Assembly (NCBI GenBank): GCA_013373625.1
Contig: JABXHM010000115.1
Coordinates: 1-43,019, forward strand
Length of the DNA stretch: 43,019 nt
Source: Alteromonadaceae bacterium
GTDB lineage: Bacteria > Pseudomonadota > Gammaproteobacteria > Enterobacterales > Alteromonadaceae
Direction of reading: 5' to 3'
The notes below the pieces were generated by a model. The model was given only the letters and a program-made list of their open reading frames with translations. It was not told the DNA's origin and did no database searches. This document shows positions 33,847 to 42,706 of this stretch, in pieces; positions within the stretch are counted from its first letter, which is position 1; the number at the start of each line of letters is the position of its first letter. The position numbers and the translations under genes are program-made.

Positions 33847-34980
33847 TTGAGTCAATTTGATAACACCCCGGATCGTAGTGAATTTTGGTCTTTTAAGTGG
33901 CAAAAATACGCTGGCCGGAAAGACATCATTCCCTGTTGGGTTGCCGACACCGAATATCAATGTGCCGGGCCTATCCTCGACGCGATCCGCAAGCAAACAG
34001 ATTATGGTGTGCTGGGATACTCTCTGCCCGCGCAGCATGAGCCTGCAATTGCGGCAGTTCAGCGTTGGTTGAAAGACAAGCATGACTGGACTGTTGACAG
34101 CGATTGGATTGTCTGGAACCCAGGCGTAGTGCCGGCGTTTAATGTGGCGATAAAAGCATACACTAAACCGGGTGACAAAGTATTAGTGCAATCGCCAAAT
34201 TACCCGCCATTATTGGCTGCCCCCGGGCTCAATGGTTGTGAGAGGGTTGATATTCCAACGGTACTGGAAAATGAGCGCTGGACTATCGACTTCGATGCAC
34301 TGGAATCTGCCGCAGCAGATCCAAAATGTACGCTGATGATATTGTGTAATCCGATGAACCCTGTAGGGTCGGTAATGAGTCAGGCAGAAATTGATAAGGT
34401 CAGCGAGATTTGTGTGCAACATAAGGTTGCGCTGTGTTCAGATGAAATTCACTGCGATTTGATTCTGGATGAAAACACAAGTCATATACCGGCTGGAAGA
34501 GTACCGCAGCTGGCCGATCGTAGTGTCACCCTCATGGCGGCCAGCAAAACGTTTAATGTTGCAGGTTTGGGCACGTCCTTTGCGATTATTCCGGATGTAT
34601 CAATGCGTCGTAGGTTTACGCAAGCGGCAGCGGGGATTGTACCCTGGGCAAATGTTATGGGGCTGGTGGCTACCGCTGCTGCATTCACCCAATGCGATAA
34701 CTGGCTAGCGGAGCAAATCGCTTATTTGCGCAGTAACCGTGACTATTTAGTTGAACGCATCAATGCTATTGAAGGGCTTCACGTTGTCCCATCAGCAGCA
34801 ACCTTTCTGGCCTGGGTAGATGCCTCAGGTTTAGGCGTGAGTGATGTACAAAAATGGTGTGAAGATCGGGGCGTCGGACCATCGCCTGGTAAGGACTTTC
34901 ATGCGCCAGCGTTTTTCCGCATTAACTTTGGTTGCAGTCGTGCCATGTTAAGTGACATCTTAGATCGTCTCAGTAAATAA
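33847..34980 (+). CDS. PatB/MalY-family aminotransferase (probable cystathionine beta-lyase)
   Basis: 377 residues from a TTG start with an AAGG ribosome binding site. It is a fold-type I PLP enzyme: the N-terminus PDRSEFWSFKWQKYAG, GVLGYSLP, a PNYPP loop, ILCNPMNPVGSV, CSDEIHCDLIL, the PLP lysine in MAASKTFNVAGLGTS and a late FRINFGCSR arginine. These features are typical of the MalY/PatB class, which cleaves cystathionine or other C-S substrates and can have aminotransferase side activity. It starts 38 bases after the receiver gene, so the two may be co-transcribed. The exact substrate is not decided by the sequence. Confidence 0.88.
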   Translation: MSQFDNTPDRSEFWSFKWQKYAGRKDIIPCWVADTEYQCAGPILDAIRKQTDYGVLGYSLPAQHEPAIAAVQRWLKDKHDWTVDSDWIVWNPGVVPAFNVAIKAYTKPGDKVLVQSPNYPPLLAAPGLNGCERVDIPTVLENERWTIDFDALESAAADPKCTLMILCNPMNPVGSVMSQAEIDKVSEICVQHKVALCSDEIHCDLILDENTSHIPAGRVPQLADRSVTLMAASKTFNVAGLGTSFAIIPDVSMRRRFTQAAAGIVPWANVMGLVATAAAFTQCDNWLAEQIAYLRSNRDYLVERINAIEGLHVVPSAATFLAWVDASGLGVSDVQKWCEDRGVGPSPGKDFHAPAFFRINFGCSRAMLSDILDRLSK

Positions 34981-34998
34981 TCACCTTTAACAACGCCA

Positions 34999-35024
34999 TT
35001 GCGGGCTGAACAGTTTGCCCGCAA
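34999..35024. terminator. Hairpin between convergent PatB-type and Nramp genes
   Basis: TTGCGGGC (34999-35006) pairs with GCCCGCAA (35017-35024) with a ten-base loop, and GCC/GGC can extend it with one unpaired base. Possible bidirectional terminator; no T-run. Confidence 0.4.
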
Positions 35025-35077
35025 GGCCATTAAACATTGAAGTTGCGCGCATAATGTAACCCGTCGTCGTCCTGCCA

Positions 35078-36262
35078 CTAACTGAATTTTTGCCAGCTAA
35101 GCCAACAAATAAGCGCCACAACCGCAAAACCCACTATGTTGGTTGGCCAGCTATTTTTAAGCTGACCGAGCCTGGCGTGAGTGTTCATCATATACAGTAA
35201 CAACAGCGCGATCACAGGCAACAATAAACCATTTGCCGCCTGCGCAAACACGATCGCCATGAGTGGCTTAACACCGCTTAAGGTGACCAGAACACCAATG
35301 ACGATAATGCTTAACCATATTGCTTTGAACCAACGGCTGTTTAAATCTGCAGGTTTATTCAATGCCCCACAAACAGCATACGCTGCTGCCAGTGGCGCGG
35401 TAATTGTGCTGGTTAAGCCGGCAGCAAAAATACCAATAGCAAAGAACAGTTCAGCATAATTGCCTAGCAGTGGTGCCAGTTGTTTGGCCAGATTACCGGC
35501 ATGTAATGCTTCTGACTGGCCGTAAAACGCCTGCATGGCGGTAGCCATAATACACAATGTAATCAAACCCCCCACACCGATGGCCAGCGCCGACTGTCGT
35601 CTGTAGCGGGTTGCTGGTTGTGGGCTGTCATTTTCACTACGCGCAACCAGGCTGGCGTGTAAAAACAGGTTGTACGGTACTATAGTGGTTCCAATGAGGG
35701 CCAAAATGGTAGTGAGACTTTCTGTAGAGGCTACCGGCTGCATAATCTGGCTGACCATAGCGGCCCAATCCGGATTGCTAACGCCCAGCGTCACTACAAA
35801 CACCAGTGCCATCACACCAACCAGCGCAACCAGCACTGACTCGATGAGATGATAGCGCCCACTCCACAACAGTAAAATAGCCAGCAGGCCAAGTATGGCA
35901 CTCCAGGTAACGGTACCCAGAGAATATAAGCTATTCAAACCAATCGCAGCGCCGGTGAGGTTGCCTGCTTCGTAGGCCGCGTTACCGATACCAATTGCAC
36001 TGATCACCAGCAAAGCCAGTATCCAGCGTGCCGCAGGATGAGCAATGCTCGAAGCTATGGCTTCACTCATTCCTGCTTTTGTAGCAAAGCCAAGTCGCAC
36101 AGCCATGTCTTGTAAAACTATGGTGGCTAATACTGAAAAAAGTAGTGCCCAAACCAGGTGAAAACCAAAGTTGGCACCGGCAATACTGGCGGTCGACACT
36201 GTGCCCGGACCAATAAAGGCAGCGGCGATAATAAATCCGGATTTACTGCGGGGTTGTGCCAT
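35078..36262 (-). CDS. Divergent Nramp family metal transporter
   Basis: 394 residues with about eleven hydrophobic segments and the LeuT-fold Nramp pattern. In canonical Nramp proteins the TM1 motif DPGN and the TM6 motif MPHN bind Mn2+/Fe2+. Here TM1 reads GPGT (18-21, AAFIGPGTVSTAS) and TM6 reads VPYN (195-198). The metal-binding Asp and Met are therefore both replaced. It belongs to the broad Nramp/SLC11-related group, but the substrate could be another divalent ion or something else. It is alone on the minus strand, divergent from the UPF0149 gene and convergent with the PatB-type gene. Confidence 0.85.
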   Translation of the reverse strand: MAQPRSKSGFIIAAAFIGPGTVSTASIAGANFGFHLVWALLFSVLATIVLQDMAVRLGFATKAGMSEAIASSIAHPAARWILALLVISAIGIGNAAYEAGNLTGAAIGLNSLYSLGTVTWSAILGLLAILLLWSGRYHLIESVLVALVGVMALVFVVTLGVSNPDWAAMVSQIMQPVASTESLTTILALIGTTIVPYNLFLHASLVARSENDSPQPATRYRRQSALAIGVGGLITLCIMATAMQAFYGQSEALHAGNLAKQLAPLLGNYAELFFAIGIFAAGLTSTITAPLAAAYAVCGALNKPADLNSRWFKAIWLSIIVIGVLVTLSGVKPLMAIVFAQAANGLLLPVIALLLLYMMNTHARLGQLKNSWPTNIVGFAVVALICWLSWQKFS

Positions 36263-36404
36263 AGCTTACTCTGATAGCGTCGTGCAATTAGTGTGGTAAT
36301 AAGGAGCACGGCTAATTGCTTTGAGTCTGTTAATATCGACAGGTACACTGAGTGTATTACGCATGGGTATTGCTTAACAACCCACATTACAACAGGAGCA
36401 CGCA

Positions 36405-37055
36405 ATGTCAGCCACGGATAATGACGAAATCGATTTGCAGATGGCTGAGGTATTATCTGCCAGACCTTATCTGGAGGGCGTTATCTTTGCGGTAGCAGCC
36501 TGTCCGGAGATCCCTATGCCGGAAAAATGGATGCCCTGGGTGTTACAAGCCGATTTAAATGTTGCGATAAGTAAAGCGCAGGCAGACGAGCTGGCTGATT
36601 TTTTAATGCATCGGTTGCGCGATGTTCTCGATGCCATGCGTAAGGGGAAAAGCTTGTTGCCTACAGCGTATGCAGGGACTTCGACAGCAGAACAGGAGAA
36701 TTTGCGACTCTGGCTAGAAGGAGTGTTAACCGGTCATCAACAATTGGAATCACAGTGGCAGCAGGCATGGAAATCGAATCAGAATGAAGCACTGGATATG
36801 ACTGAATTAGCACGTCGTTTAACACGTTGCCTTAAACTGTTCAGCACCCTGGCAAACCCAGAATTAACCCTCAGTCAGACACCAGAGACTAAGCGGGATG
36901 CACTGGCAGAGGGGTTACCCAGGCTGATAGCAAGTTTGCCGGCAATGCTTAAAGAGTATGTCGCGATAAGTGGTGAACTGGTGCAGGCTCTGCCTAATCA
37001 ATTTGAGGTTGTCCCCAAAGACGCTGCAAACGAGCCAGACCACAATCCGGATTAG
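36405..37055 (+). CDS. UPF0149 (YecA/YgfB) family protein
   Basis: 216 residues, soluble and alpha-helical, with a strong AGGAG ribosome binding site. Characteristic features are ARPYLEGVIFAVAACPEIPMPEKWMPWVL near the N-terminus and a second helical half with RLWLEGVLTGH. Unlike full YecA it has no C-terminal SEC-C zinc motif. Family members have no clear biochemical role. It ends in a four-base tail-to-tail overlap with the small gene on the other strand, so the two mRNAs share their 3' ends. Confidence 0.82.
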   Translation: MSATDNDEIDLQMAEVLSARPYLEGVIFAVAACPEIPMPEKWMPWVLQADLNVAISKAQADELADFLMHRLRDVLDAMRKGKSLLPTAYAGTSTAEQENLRLWLEGVLTGHQQLESQWQQAWKSNQNEALDMTELARRLTRCLKLFSTLANPELTLSQTPETKRDALAEGLPRLIASLPAMLKEYVAISGELVQALPNQFEVVPKDAANEPDHNPD

Positions 37056-37234
37056 CGTATTCTCTGGCGGTCCTGCAGTTGGTCACGAACCTTGCCAACA
37101 TAGTAATCAAGTTCTTGTTTAGACTGGTCGTAAGCAGTTTGTAACGCTTGCGAGCCAGGCTCTTCCATTAACGCCTGAAAGGCTATATCCGTTTTATGCA
37201 ATAATTCTTTTAACCGCTGATTATTAATATCCAT
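37052..37234 (-). CDS. Small helical protein of unknown function
   Basis: 60 residues. An AAAGGAAC ribosome binding site eight bases before the ATG supports a real gene. The sequence (INNQRLKELLHKTDIAFQ, then QSKQELDYYVGKVRDQL) has heptad-like leucines and charges and is probably a helical hairpin or coiled coil. I do not recognise a named family. The stop overlaps the end of the UPF0149 gene by four bases. It lies on the same strand as hemJ, which is upstream; co-transcription is unlikely given the 140-base gap. Confidence 0.65.
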   Translation of the reverse strand: MDINNQRLKELLHKTDIAFQALMEEPGSQALQTAYDQSKQELDYYVGKVRDQLQDRQRIR

Positions 37235-37376
37235 ATAAGTTCCTTTTGTCGTGGCCCATTAGTCCTTCAGGGCATTGTTAATTTAACATCAAACGATTAA
37301 CTTAAACGAAATATATCTTAAAATATTGCGGGCAACACTGGTACTTAAACGTAAAGGCTGACTTCAGGATCAGTGT

Positions 37377-37805
37377 TTATACAAATTTCACCACTGCCAG
37401 TGCGATCACAAGCAGCAAAATAAGAACTGGTGCCTCGTTCAAAATACGGAAATAACGTGCGGAATGAGTAACCTTATCCTGAGCAAACTGTTTCACCAAA
37501 TACCATAAATAAAAGTGGTAACCATAAATTGCCAGTACCAGTACGATTTTAATGTGCAGCCAGGTTGAAGCAGCAAACCATGCATAGCCATAAGTGTAGA
37601 TGAGCATCAGGCCAAATACCAAAGTGAATAAGGCAAACGGCGTAACAAACAGCCACAGTCGACGCTCCATCACTTTAAACTGGTCGCGTACGGTCTGACT
37701 ATCTGATTCAGCATGGTAGACAAACAGCCGGGGCAAATAAAAAATACCAGCGAACCAGGCCACCATAAAAAACAGATGGAAGGTTTTTAACCAGAGTATT
37801 GTCAT
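37377..37805 (-). CDS. hemJ: Protoporphyrinogen IX oxidase HemJ
   Basis: 142 residues with four membrane helices. The conserved His10 in LKTFHLFFMVAWFAGIFYLPRLFVYH and the Lys in HIKIVLVLAIYGYH are the HemJ signature residues. It oxidises protoporphyrinogen IX to protoporphyrin IX in the inner membrane, in organisms lacking HemG or HemY. It is encoded 21 bases downstream of the ClC gene on the same strand, so a shared transcript is possible. No other haem gene is in the window. Confidence 0.93.
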   Translation of the reverse strand: MTILWLKTFHLFFMVAWFAGIFYLPRLFVYHAESDSQTVRDQFKVMERRLWLFVTPFALFTLVFGLMLIYTYGYAWFAASTWLHIKIVLVLAIYGYHFYLWYLVKQFAQDKVTHSARYFRILNEAPVLILLLVIALAVVKFV

Positions 37806-37826
37806 AACGTTGTTCGCTCTTTCATC

Positions 37827-39506
37827 TTAAAATTGTGCACGTTGCAGATAACTTTGCAGGCGGTTCCAGGTTATCACCCCGCAAATTTCCTCTGGCTGGC
37901 TGTCTTCATAAATATACACGGCGCCAGAGCGGGTGCTCTTGAGCAATTCATACACCTCTGCAAGTGTGGCCTGAGCAGAAACACCGCTCATTGTTTGGTA
38001 GCTAATTGGCGGGGCGTGTCGATCAAGGCTGACATCATAGTGAACCCAGGAATACCTGATGTCTAATTCAAATTTATTTTGTTGAATGACTGTAAGGGTT
38101 GGTGAATCGGCCAGAACTTTTTGCAGCGCCGACTCGGGCGCGTCATAGAATAATTTATAGTCGGTTTCCATTGCCGCTAATACGCCTGTTTTTTCCAATG
38201 ATTCACGGATCGATGTAATGGCGTAGGGAAGCTTTTGAAAATCTAACTGCTGGATAAAGATTGAGCGGTTGCCTAAAAATTGCGTGGCGGTGACATAGGC
38301 CGGCACAATCACCAGAATCGCAGGCAAAATAATTTCCGGACGGTAGGACAGTTCCATGACTGCTGACAACGCGGCTAAAGGCGCATGCAACACCGCCGTG
38401 AGCATGCCAGCGATGCCAAGTAAAGCAAAGCTACTGGTGAAATCGTCAACGGGCAACCAATAAGACACCGGGAACAATAATACCGCTCCCGCCAGCATAC
38501 CAATAACCATTACTGGCCCAATAATACCACCCGGTATTCCCAGACCGATGGCAAACACCGCAAGTAAAAACTTCATGAGTAAAATAATCACTAACATGAC
38601 AACGCTGGGATGGGACGAGAAGAGTGAGTTAATGTCTTCAAAGCTGGCCCCTAATGCTTCTGGCAGCAGCGCGCCGCCCAATGCCGTAAGTAACCCGGCA
38701 AGCAGCAGGCGGTTAATCATTGATACCCGGCGAAAGGCCGTCATGATCGACATTAATAAGTGGTTAAATACCGTGGCCAGTACGCCCAGTAAACAGCCAA
38801 AAACGATCAGGTAAAGATATAACCACTGGCTAAATGACGAAAACGAAAAATAAGCCAGTTCGTTGCCTTCACCAAACACAATCCGGGTAATTACCGAACC
38901 ACAGGCAGCGGCGAGCATCACCGGCACAAAAACGTGGATTTTATACTCCCGCAATACCACTTCCATCACAAAAATTACCGCCGCAAAAGGGGTATTAAAC
39001 GACGCTGAAATACCTGCTGCGATGCCACACCCAGCCAAGGTACGAATACTGTTTTGAGGGAGTTTGAGGAGTTGCCCGAATAAACTGCTGCCGGCGGCGC
39101 CCAGGTGCACGGATGGGCCTTCCCGACCGACAACAAAGCCACCTGCTAATGCCAGCATACCGCCAAAAAACTGATTAACCGTGGTACGCCAGGGGATATG
39201 GCCATAGTGTTGCTTTACCCGATGGATCACAAACGGAATACCCAGCCGGTAATGTTTAAAGCCGGTGATAAACGCAAATAACAGGATAAGCACAACAGCG
39301 GCCATAGGCATGATAAGCCAGATCAGGGTTTCACTTAATCCCCAGGACGCCAGTGCCTGAACGCCACTACTTTGCAGCCAGTCGATGCCTAATCTGAATA
39401 ATACGATCAACAGCGCTGAGGTTACACCGGCAAAAATGCCCAGTAGACAGACCTGAATAGAGGTTCTTGGATGGGCCAGTTCGTGTCGCAGCGCGCGCAG
39501 GTGCAT
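37827..39506 (-). CDS. ClC-family chloride channel/transporter with CBS-like tail
   Basis: 559 residues. Helices fill residues about 20-425, and the C-terminal ~130 residues look like a CBS-type cytoplasmic domain (SPTLTVIQQ, MSGVSAQATLAEVYELLKS, GVITWNRLQSYL). The gating glutamate is present in GREGP (127-131, Glu129). The other selectivity motifs deviate: GSGIP is RLGIP (the Ser that binds Cl- in E. coli ClC is replaced by Leu), and GxFxP is GIIGP. Anion selectivity may therefore differ from the E. coli antiporter. It is divergent from the DUF6776 gene; hemJ follows closely. Confidence 0.88.
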   Translation of the reverse strand: MHLRALRHELAHPRTSIQVCLLGIFAGVTSALLIVLFRLGIDWLQSSGVQALASWGLSETLIWLIMPMAAVVLILLFAFITGFKHYRLGIPFVIHRVKQHYGHIPWRTTVNQFFGGMLALAGGFVVGREGPSVHLGAAGSSLFGQLLKLPQNSIRTLAGCGIAAGISASFNTPFAAVIFVMEVVLREYKIHVFVPVMLAAACGSVITRIVFGEGNELAYFSFSSFSQWLYLYLIVFGCLLGVLATVFNHLLMSIMTAFRRVSMINRLLLAGLLTALGGALLPEALGASFEDINSLFSSHPSVVMLVIILLMKFLLAVFAIGLGIPGGIIGPVMVIGMLAGAVLLFPVSYWLPVDDFTSSFALLGIAGMLTAVLHAPLAALSAVMELSYRPEIILPAILVIVPAYVTATQFLGNRSIFIQQLDFQKLPYAITSIRESLEKTGVLAAMETDYKLFYDAPESALQKVLADSPTLTVIQQNKFELDIRYSWVHYDVSLDRHAPPISYQTMSGVSAQATLAEVYELLKSTRSGAVYIYEDSQPEEICGVITWNRLQSYLQRAQF

Positions 39507-39661
39507 ATAGGAAAACAGCTTTGAATGAATAGATTAAATACTAACACAAGTTATTGGTTTGCAAAGTATTGAGCAAGTCTTTCGCAGCAACTTTGGGAGG
39601 AATGATTGAATATTTGTGTTAAAACGGGCACAGTGCGGTTTTTATTTCCGTCGAAACGGTT

Positions 39662-40372
39662 ATGCATTTATCTGAAATTCCTCAGCGTCTCGGTCAAACC
39701 CGCACCATTTTGTTGCTTGGCGCGAGCTTACTGGCCATGTTGATATTTGGCTTTGTATTAGCCAATGTTGAGCGCCAACGATTGCTCGATAAAACTGAAC
39801 ATCTCAGTCACTCAGTGGCTAATTTACGTGCTGAAAATGAGCAGTTACAAACCGAGTCTAATCAACTACAAGTTAAATTAGAGTTGGCTCAAATGCGCAG
39901 CAGTCAATTAAAACAGGAAGTTGTCAGACTGCAGGAAGATATCTTTAGTCTGCAAACGGACAAAGCTTTTTATCAGCATGTGGTAGCGCCAGAGACGACA
40001 CAGGATGGATTTTTTATTGATGGCCTGGAGCTGTTTGCTACCTCAACGGAAGGGTATTACCGGATCACAATGGTGCTGCTACAGCAACGTGCGGTAAGTG
40101 TTGTTGTCAAAGGTGAGCTGGCAATATCCGTGACCGGGAGTGACAATGGGCAACACCGGGTGCTATCTTCGCAAACCGACGATATATTGCCTGAAGGCAA
40201 TATGGCGTATGCGTTCAAGTACTTTCAGCCGGTGACGCTCTATTTACAATTGCCGGACGGCTTTACGCCGCAATCAATGACCTTATCGACAGCTGTACAT
40301 CAATACAAACGGTTGCGCGGTGAGTACGAGCGCACCTATAACTGGCAGGACATCATAGTTCCGTTACCGTAA
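39662..40372 (+). CDS. DUF6776 family inner-membrane protein
   Basis: 236 residues. One membrane helix (about 15-34), then a coiled coil with leucine and glutamine heptads (about 42-100, ENEQLQTESNQLQVKLELAQ), then a beta-rich C-terminal domain (about 110-236) presumably in the periplasm. The segments KAFYQHVVAPETTQDGF, YYRITMVLLQQ and FKYFQPV are the recognisable part of the family. Its function is unknown. It is divergent from the ClC gene and convergent with the PH-domain operon, whose last gene ends 25 bases further on. Confidence 0.8.
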   Translation: MHLSEIPQRLGQTRTILLLGASLLAMLIFGFVLANVERQRLLDKTEHLSHSVANLRAENEQLQTESNQLQVKLELAQMRSSQLKQEVVRLQEDIFSLQTDKAFYQHVVAPETTQDGFFIDGLELFATSTEGYYRITMVLLQQRAVSVVVKGELAISVTGSDNGQHRVLSSQTDDILPEGNMAYAFKYFQPVTLYLQLPDGFTPQSMTLSTAVHQYKRLRGEYERTYNWQDIIVPLP

Positions 40373-40397
40373 TCACGGATAACAAAGCGATTATGGA

Positions 40398-41936
40398 TTA
40401 CATCCAGGCGGGCTTGTTAACTTCCACTTCATGTAATAATTTCTGTACCAGCGGGGCTGCAACTTCTTCGCTGACGAAAGGTATTTTAACTTTGCCGCTG
40501 GCTAATACAAATACCAGCGTTACCAGTTTACGCCGCCGGATAAACAAATTTTGTTTAATCACGACTTGCTGTGCTTTCGCCAGTGGGAAGCACCAATAGT
40601 CGATACCAATGGTGCCCTTGCGAATGTAAACATACTGCTCATCATTGGTGAGTCCCCAGCGCTTGTAATGAAGTACCGTTAATGTGCAACTCACTGCGAA
40701 AAACAATAGTGCGGGTATTACCCCCTTGTATTGTAAATTGAAGATAAGCGAAAAACCGATTGCCGCATTCAGTGGCAGCAGCCAGAGTATGCATTGCCTC
40801 CACAAATAGCGAATATGGATAGGGTGAAACTCTGCCTGCCGCACCTGTTGGTTGGCAAATACGTCACGGGTGAGAGTATCGGCCTCGTTGATCGTTACTG
40901 ATGGAACGAGTAATTTATTGGTGGCTTTCAGTTCATTTTGTACTTGCTGGCCGGTTACGTTCTGTTCAATAAACAGGTTTACCCGACCTAATAGTCTATC
41001 CAGCCAGTCTTGTTGTTGCCGGGCAATTTGCACCCGCGATTGTTTCATGCTGACTTCCTGACGATTTAACAGACCACTGCGACGCACATACTTATTGTCG
41101 TGCTTACTCAGCGTGTAGCCATAAAACATCAGTATACTGCCGGCAATTGAAAACAATGCCATGATGATGATTAGCACCACAGCCACTAAGACTGTCATTA
41201 CGCCCACATACCAGAGCGCTACGGCTTGTTCACCCAGCCAGGATTCCACTTCGGGACGCAGTCGATTCATCTGGCTGAATATAAAACCAGAAATTTGCTC
41301 ATAAAAGGGCGCTAAAGTGCCTAACAATATCCACATTCGGTTATTGGTGACACCATGCAACACTAAATCACGCATTGAGCGGCGATTAAGTACCTCGCCG
41401 TCGTCATTATTCACAGTTGGCGTCGCGTCGGGCGTCGCCTGATGATGACTTTCAGCACGTGCTTGCATTACCGTTTGTTTAATATAACGGGCGTAGTCAT
41501 TGGTCACACCGACAAACTGGGCTTCTTGTTTTGATGAACCTGCGGTGTCCAGGGTAACAATCACCAAACCTGCAGGCCGAAAGTAAATAGGTTGATCAAA
41601 CTTGATATTCTGGATACGTTCAAAAGTCAGATCCGTAAAAGTACGGTCAAGCACTCCCGACCGAATGGAAATCCCTTTTGTTGTAATACAAAACTGAAAA
41701 AACAGGTAGCGTAATACAGCAGAGGCACACAAGAGTAGCGCCACTCCGGACACAATCAAGGGCAGCCATTGGGAGTCCAGCAGCTTATGGCCTCCTACCA
41801 GGTAAGCGGGCACAATGTATATGGCAAAACTCACTGTATGTTTTAATTGTAGCCATAAAAAGTGGATAACCGACCAGGGCGAAACCCGATGCCATTGTGT
41901 ATCGTCTGACTGCGCTATTTCGGTGGAAGTTGTCAT
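40398..41936 (-). CDS. Bacterial PH-domain membrane protein (YdbT-like)
   Basis: 512 residues with membrane helix pairs near the N-terminus (about 29-46, 58-76), middle (about 205-223, 240-272) and C-terminal third (about 375-410). Three bPH2-like domains are recognisable by the 'R-x-G-hL...RIQ' pattern: SIRSGVLDRTFTDLTFERIQN, RRSGLLNRQEVSMKQSRVQ and IRKGTIGIDYWCFPLAKAQQ. This is the layout of B. subtilis YdbT, which with YdbS confers protection against the lantibiotic-like peptide from Bacillus amyloliquefaciens; the role here is unknown. It starts one base after the stop of the YdbS-like gene, so the two form an operon. Confidence 0.87.
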   Translation of the reverse strand: MTTSTEIAQSDDTQWHRVSPWSVIHFLWLQLKHTVSFAIYIVPAYLVGGHKLLDSQWLPLIVSGVALLLCASAVLRYLFFQFCITTKGISIRSGVLDRTFTDLTFERIQNIKFDQPIYFRPAGLVIVTLDTAGSSKQEAQFVGVTNDYARYIKQTVMQARAESHHQATPDATPTVNNDDGEVLNRRSMRDLVLHGVTNNRMWILLGTLAPFYEQISGFIFSQMNRLRPEVESWLGEQAVALWYVGVMTVLVAVVLIIIMALFSIAGSILMFYGYTLSKHDNKYVRRSGLLNRQEVSMKQSRVQIARQQQDWLDRLLGRVNLFIEQNVTGQQVQNELKATNKLLVPSVTINEADTLTRDVFANQQVRQAEFHPIHIRYLWRQCILWLLPLNAAIGFSLIFNLQYKGVIPALLFFAVSCTLTVLHYKRWGLTNDEQYVYIRKGTIGIDYWCFPLAKAQQVVIKQNLFIRRRKLVTLVFVLASGKVKIPFVSEEVAAPLVQKLLHEVEVNKPAWM

Positions 41937-41937
41937 T

Positions 41938-42477
41938 TTAGTCTCTGGTCAGATCCGAATGATTGAGCACAAATTGTCTTAAACGTTCAGCAATATCTTT
42001 TGGCAGGCCCGGAATCGCGAGTGTGTGGTCACTTCCTCCGGCTGAATATACTTTTAAGGTGGCTAAACCAAAATAGCGTTCAAATGGTCCGCGTTGAATA
42101 TCAATATGTTGAATACGTAAAACCGGCTGGCAAATGACTTTTTTAAAAAATAGCCCTTTATAAAGAATAATGTCTTGTTCGCGTACAGTGTAAAAAATAA
42201 GTCGGTCAGCAAAAAAGTGGTAGGCAAACGTTAAGCTGCCGATGGTAAATATAATAATTGCGGCAACAGTAACCGCAACCTGCCCTTCAAAGGGTAATTC
42301 AAACCAGGGTTGAAAATGCACTATTGCGAGAATCACCGTTACAAAGAGAGTGAAAAATACACTGAGACCAAGATTAAGTGCGCGATAGCGCGCAGAGACA
42401 GGTTCAACGGGAAGACTTGCTAAAATCGGTAATTCCGCGCTCTTTAACGGTAAGTTAGTAACGGTTGAATTTTCCAT
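41938..42477 (-). CDS. Bacterial PH-domain membrane protein (YdbS-like)
   Basis: 179 residues. Two membrane helices (about 33-50 and 62-85), then one bPH2 domain with YKGLFFKKVICQPVLRIQHIDI, GPFERYFGLATLKVYSAGG and IPGLPKDIAERLRQFV. It is first in a two-gene operon with the YdbT-like protein, separated by one base, and the two products probably form a membrane complex. No export or resistance gene neighbours them. The N-terminal ATG has only a weak ribosome binding site. Confidence 0.87.
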   Translation of the reverse strand: MENSTVTNLPLKSAELPILASLPVEPVSARYRALNLGLSVFFTLFVTVILAIVHFQPWFELPFEGQVAVTVAAIIIFTIGSLTFAYHFFADRLIFYTVREQDIILYKGLFFKKVICQPVLRIQHIDIQRGPFERYFGLATLKVYSAGGSDHTLAIPGLPKDIAERLRQFVLNHSDLTRD

Positions 42478-42706
42478 GTCATGCTGCGTTTAAACGTTAA
42501 CTCCTGAGGTTACTATAGCATCCTAGTGCAGCGACGGGTCTATCTTTAAATTGTAACGTTGTTTGTTGATAACCTGTTCAGGTGATACATCTTCAGGGAG
42601 CCTGACTAAGTGGAGCAGACTTTGAATGCGGAAAATGCCCTTTTTACATCGCAACTGTCGCGCAAAAAGAGCATGAATATAATGCTAGCGGTTAATTTAT
42701 CCGGGG

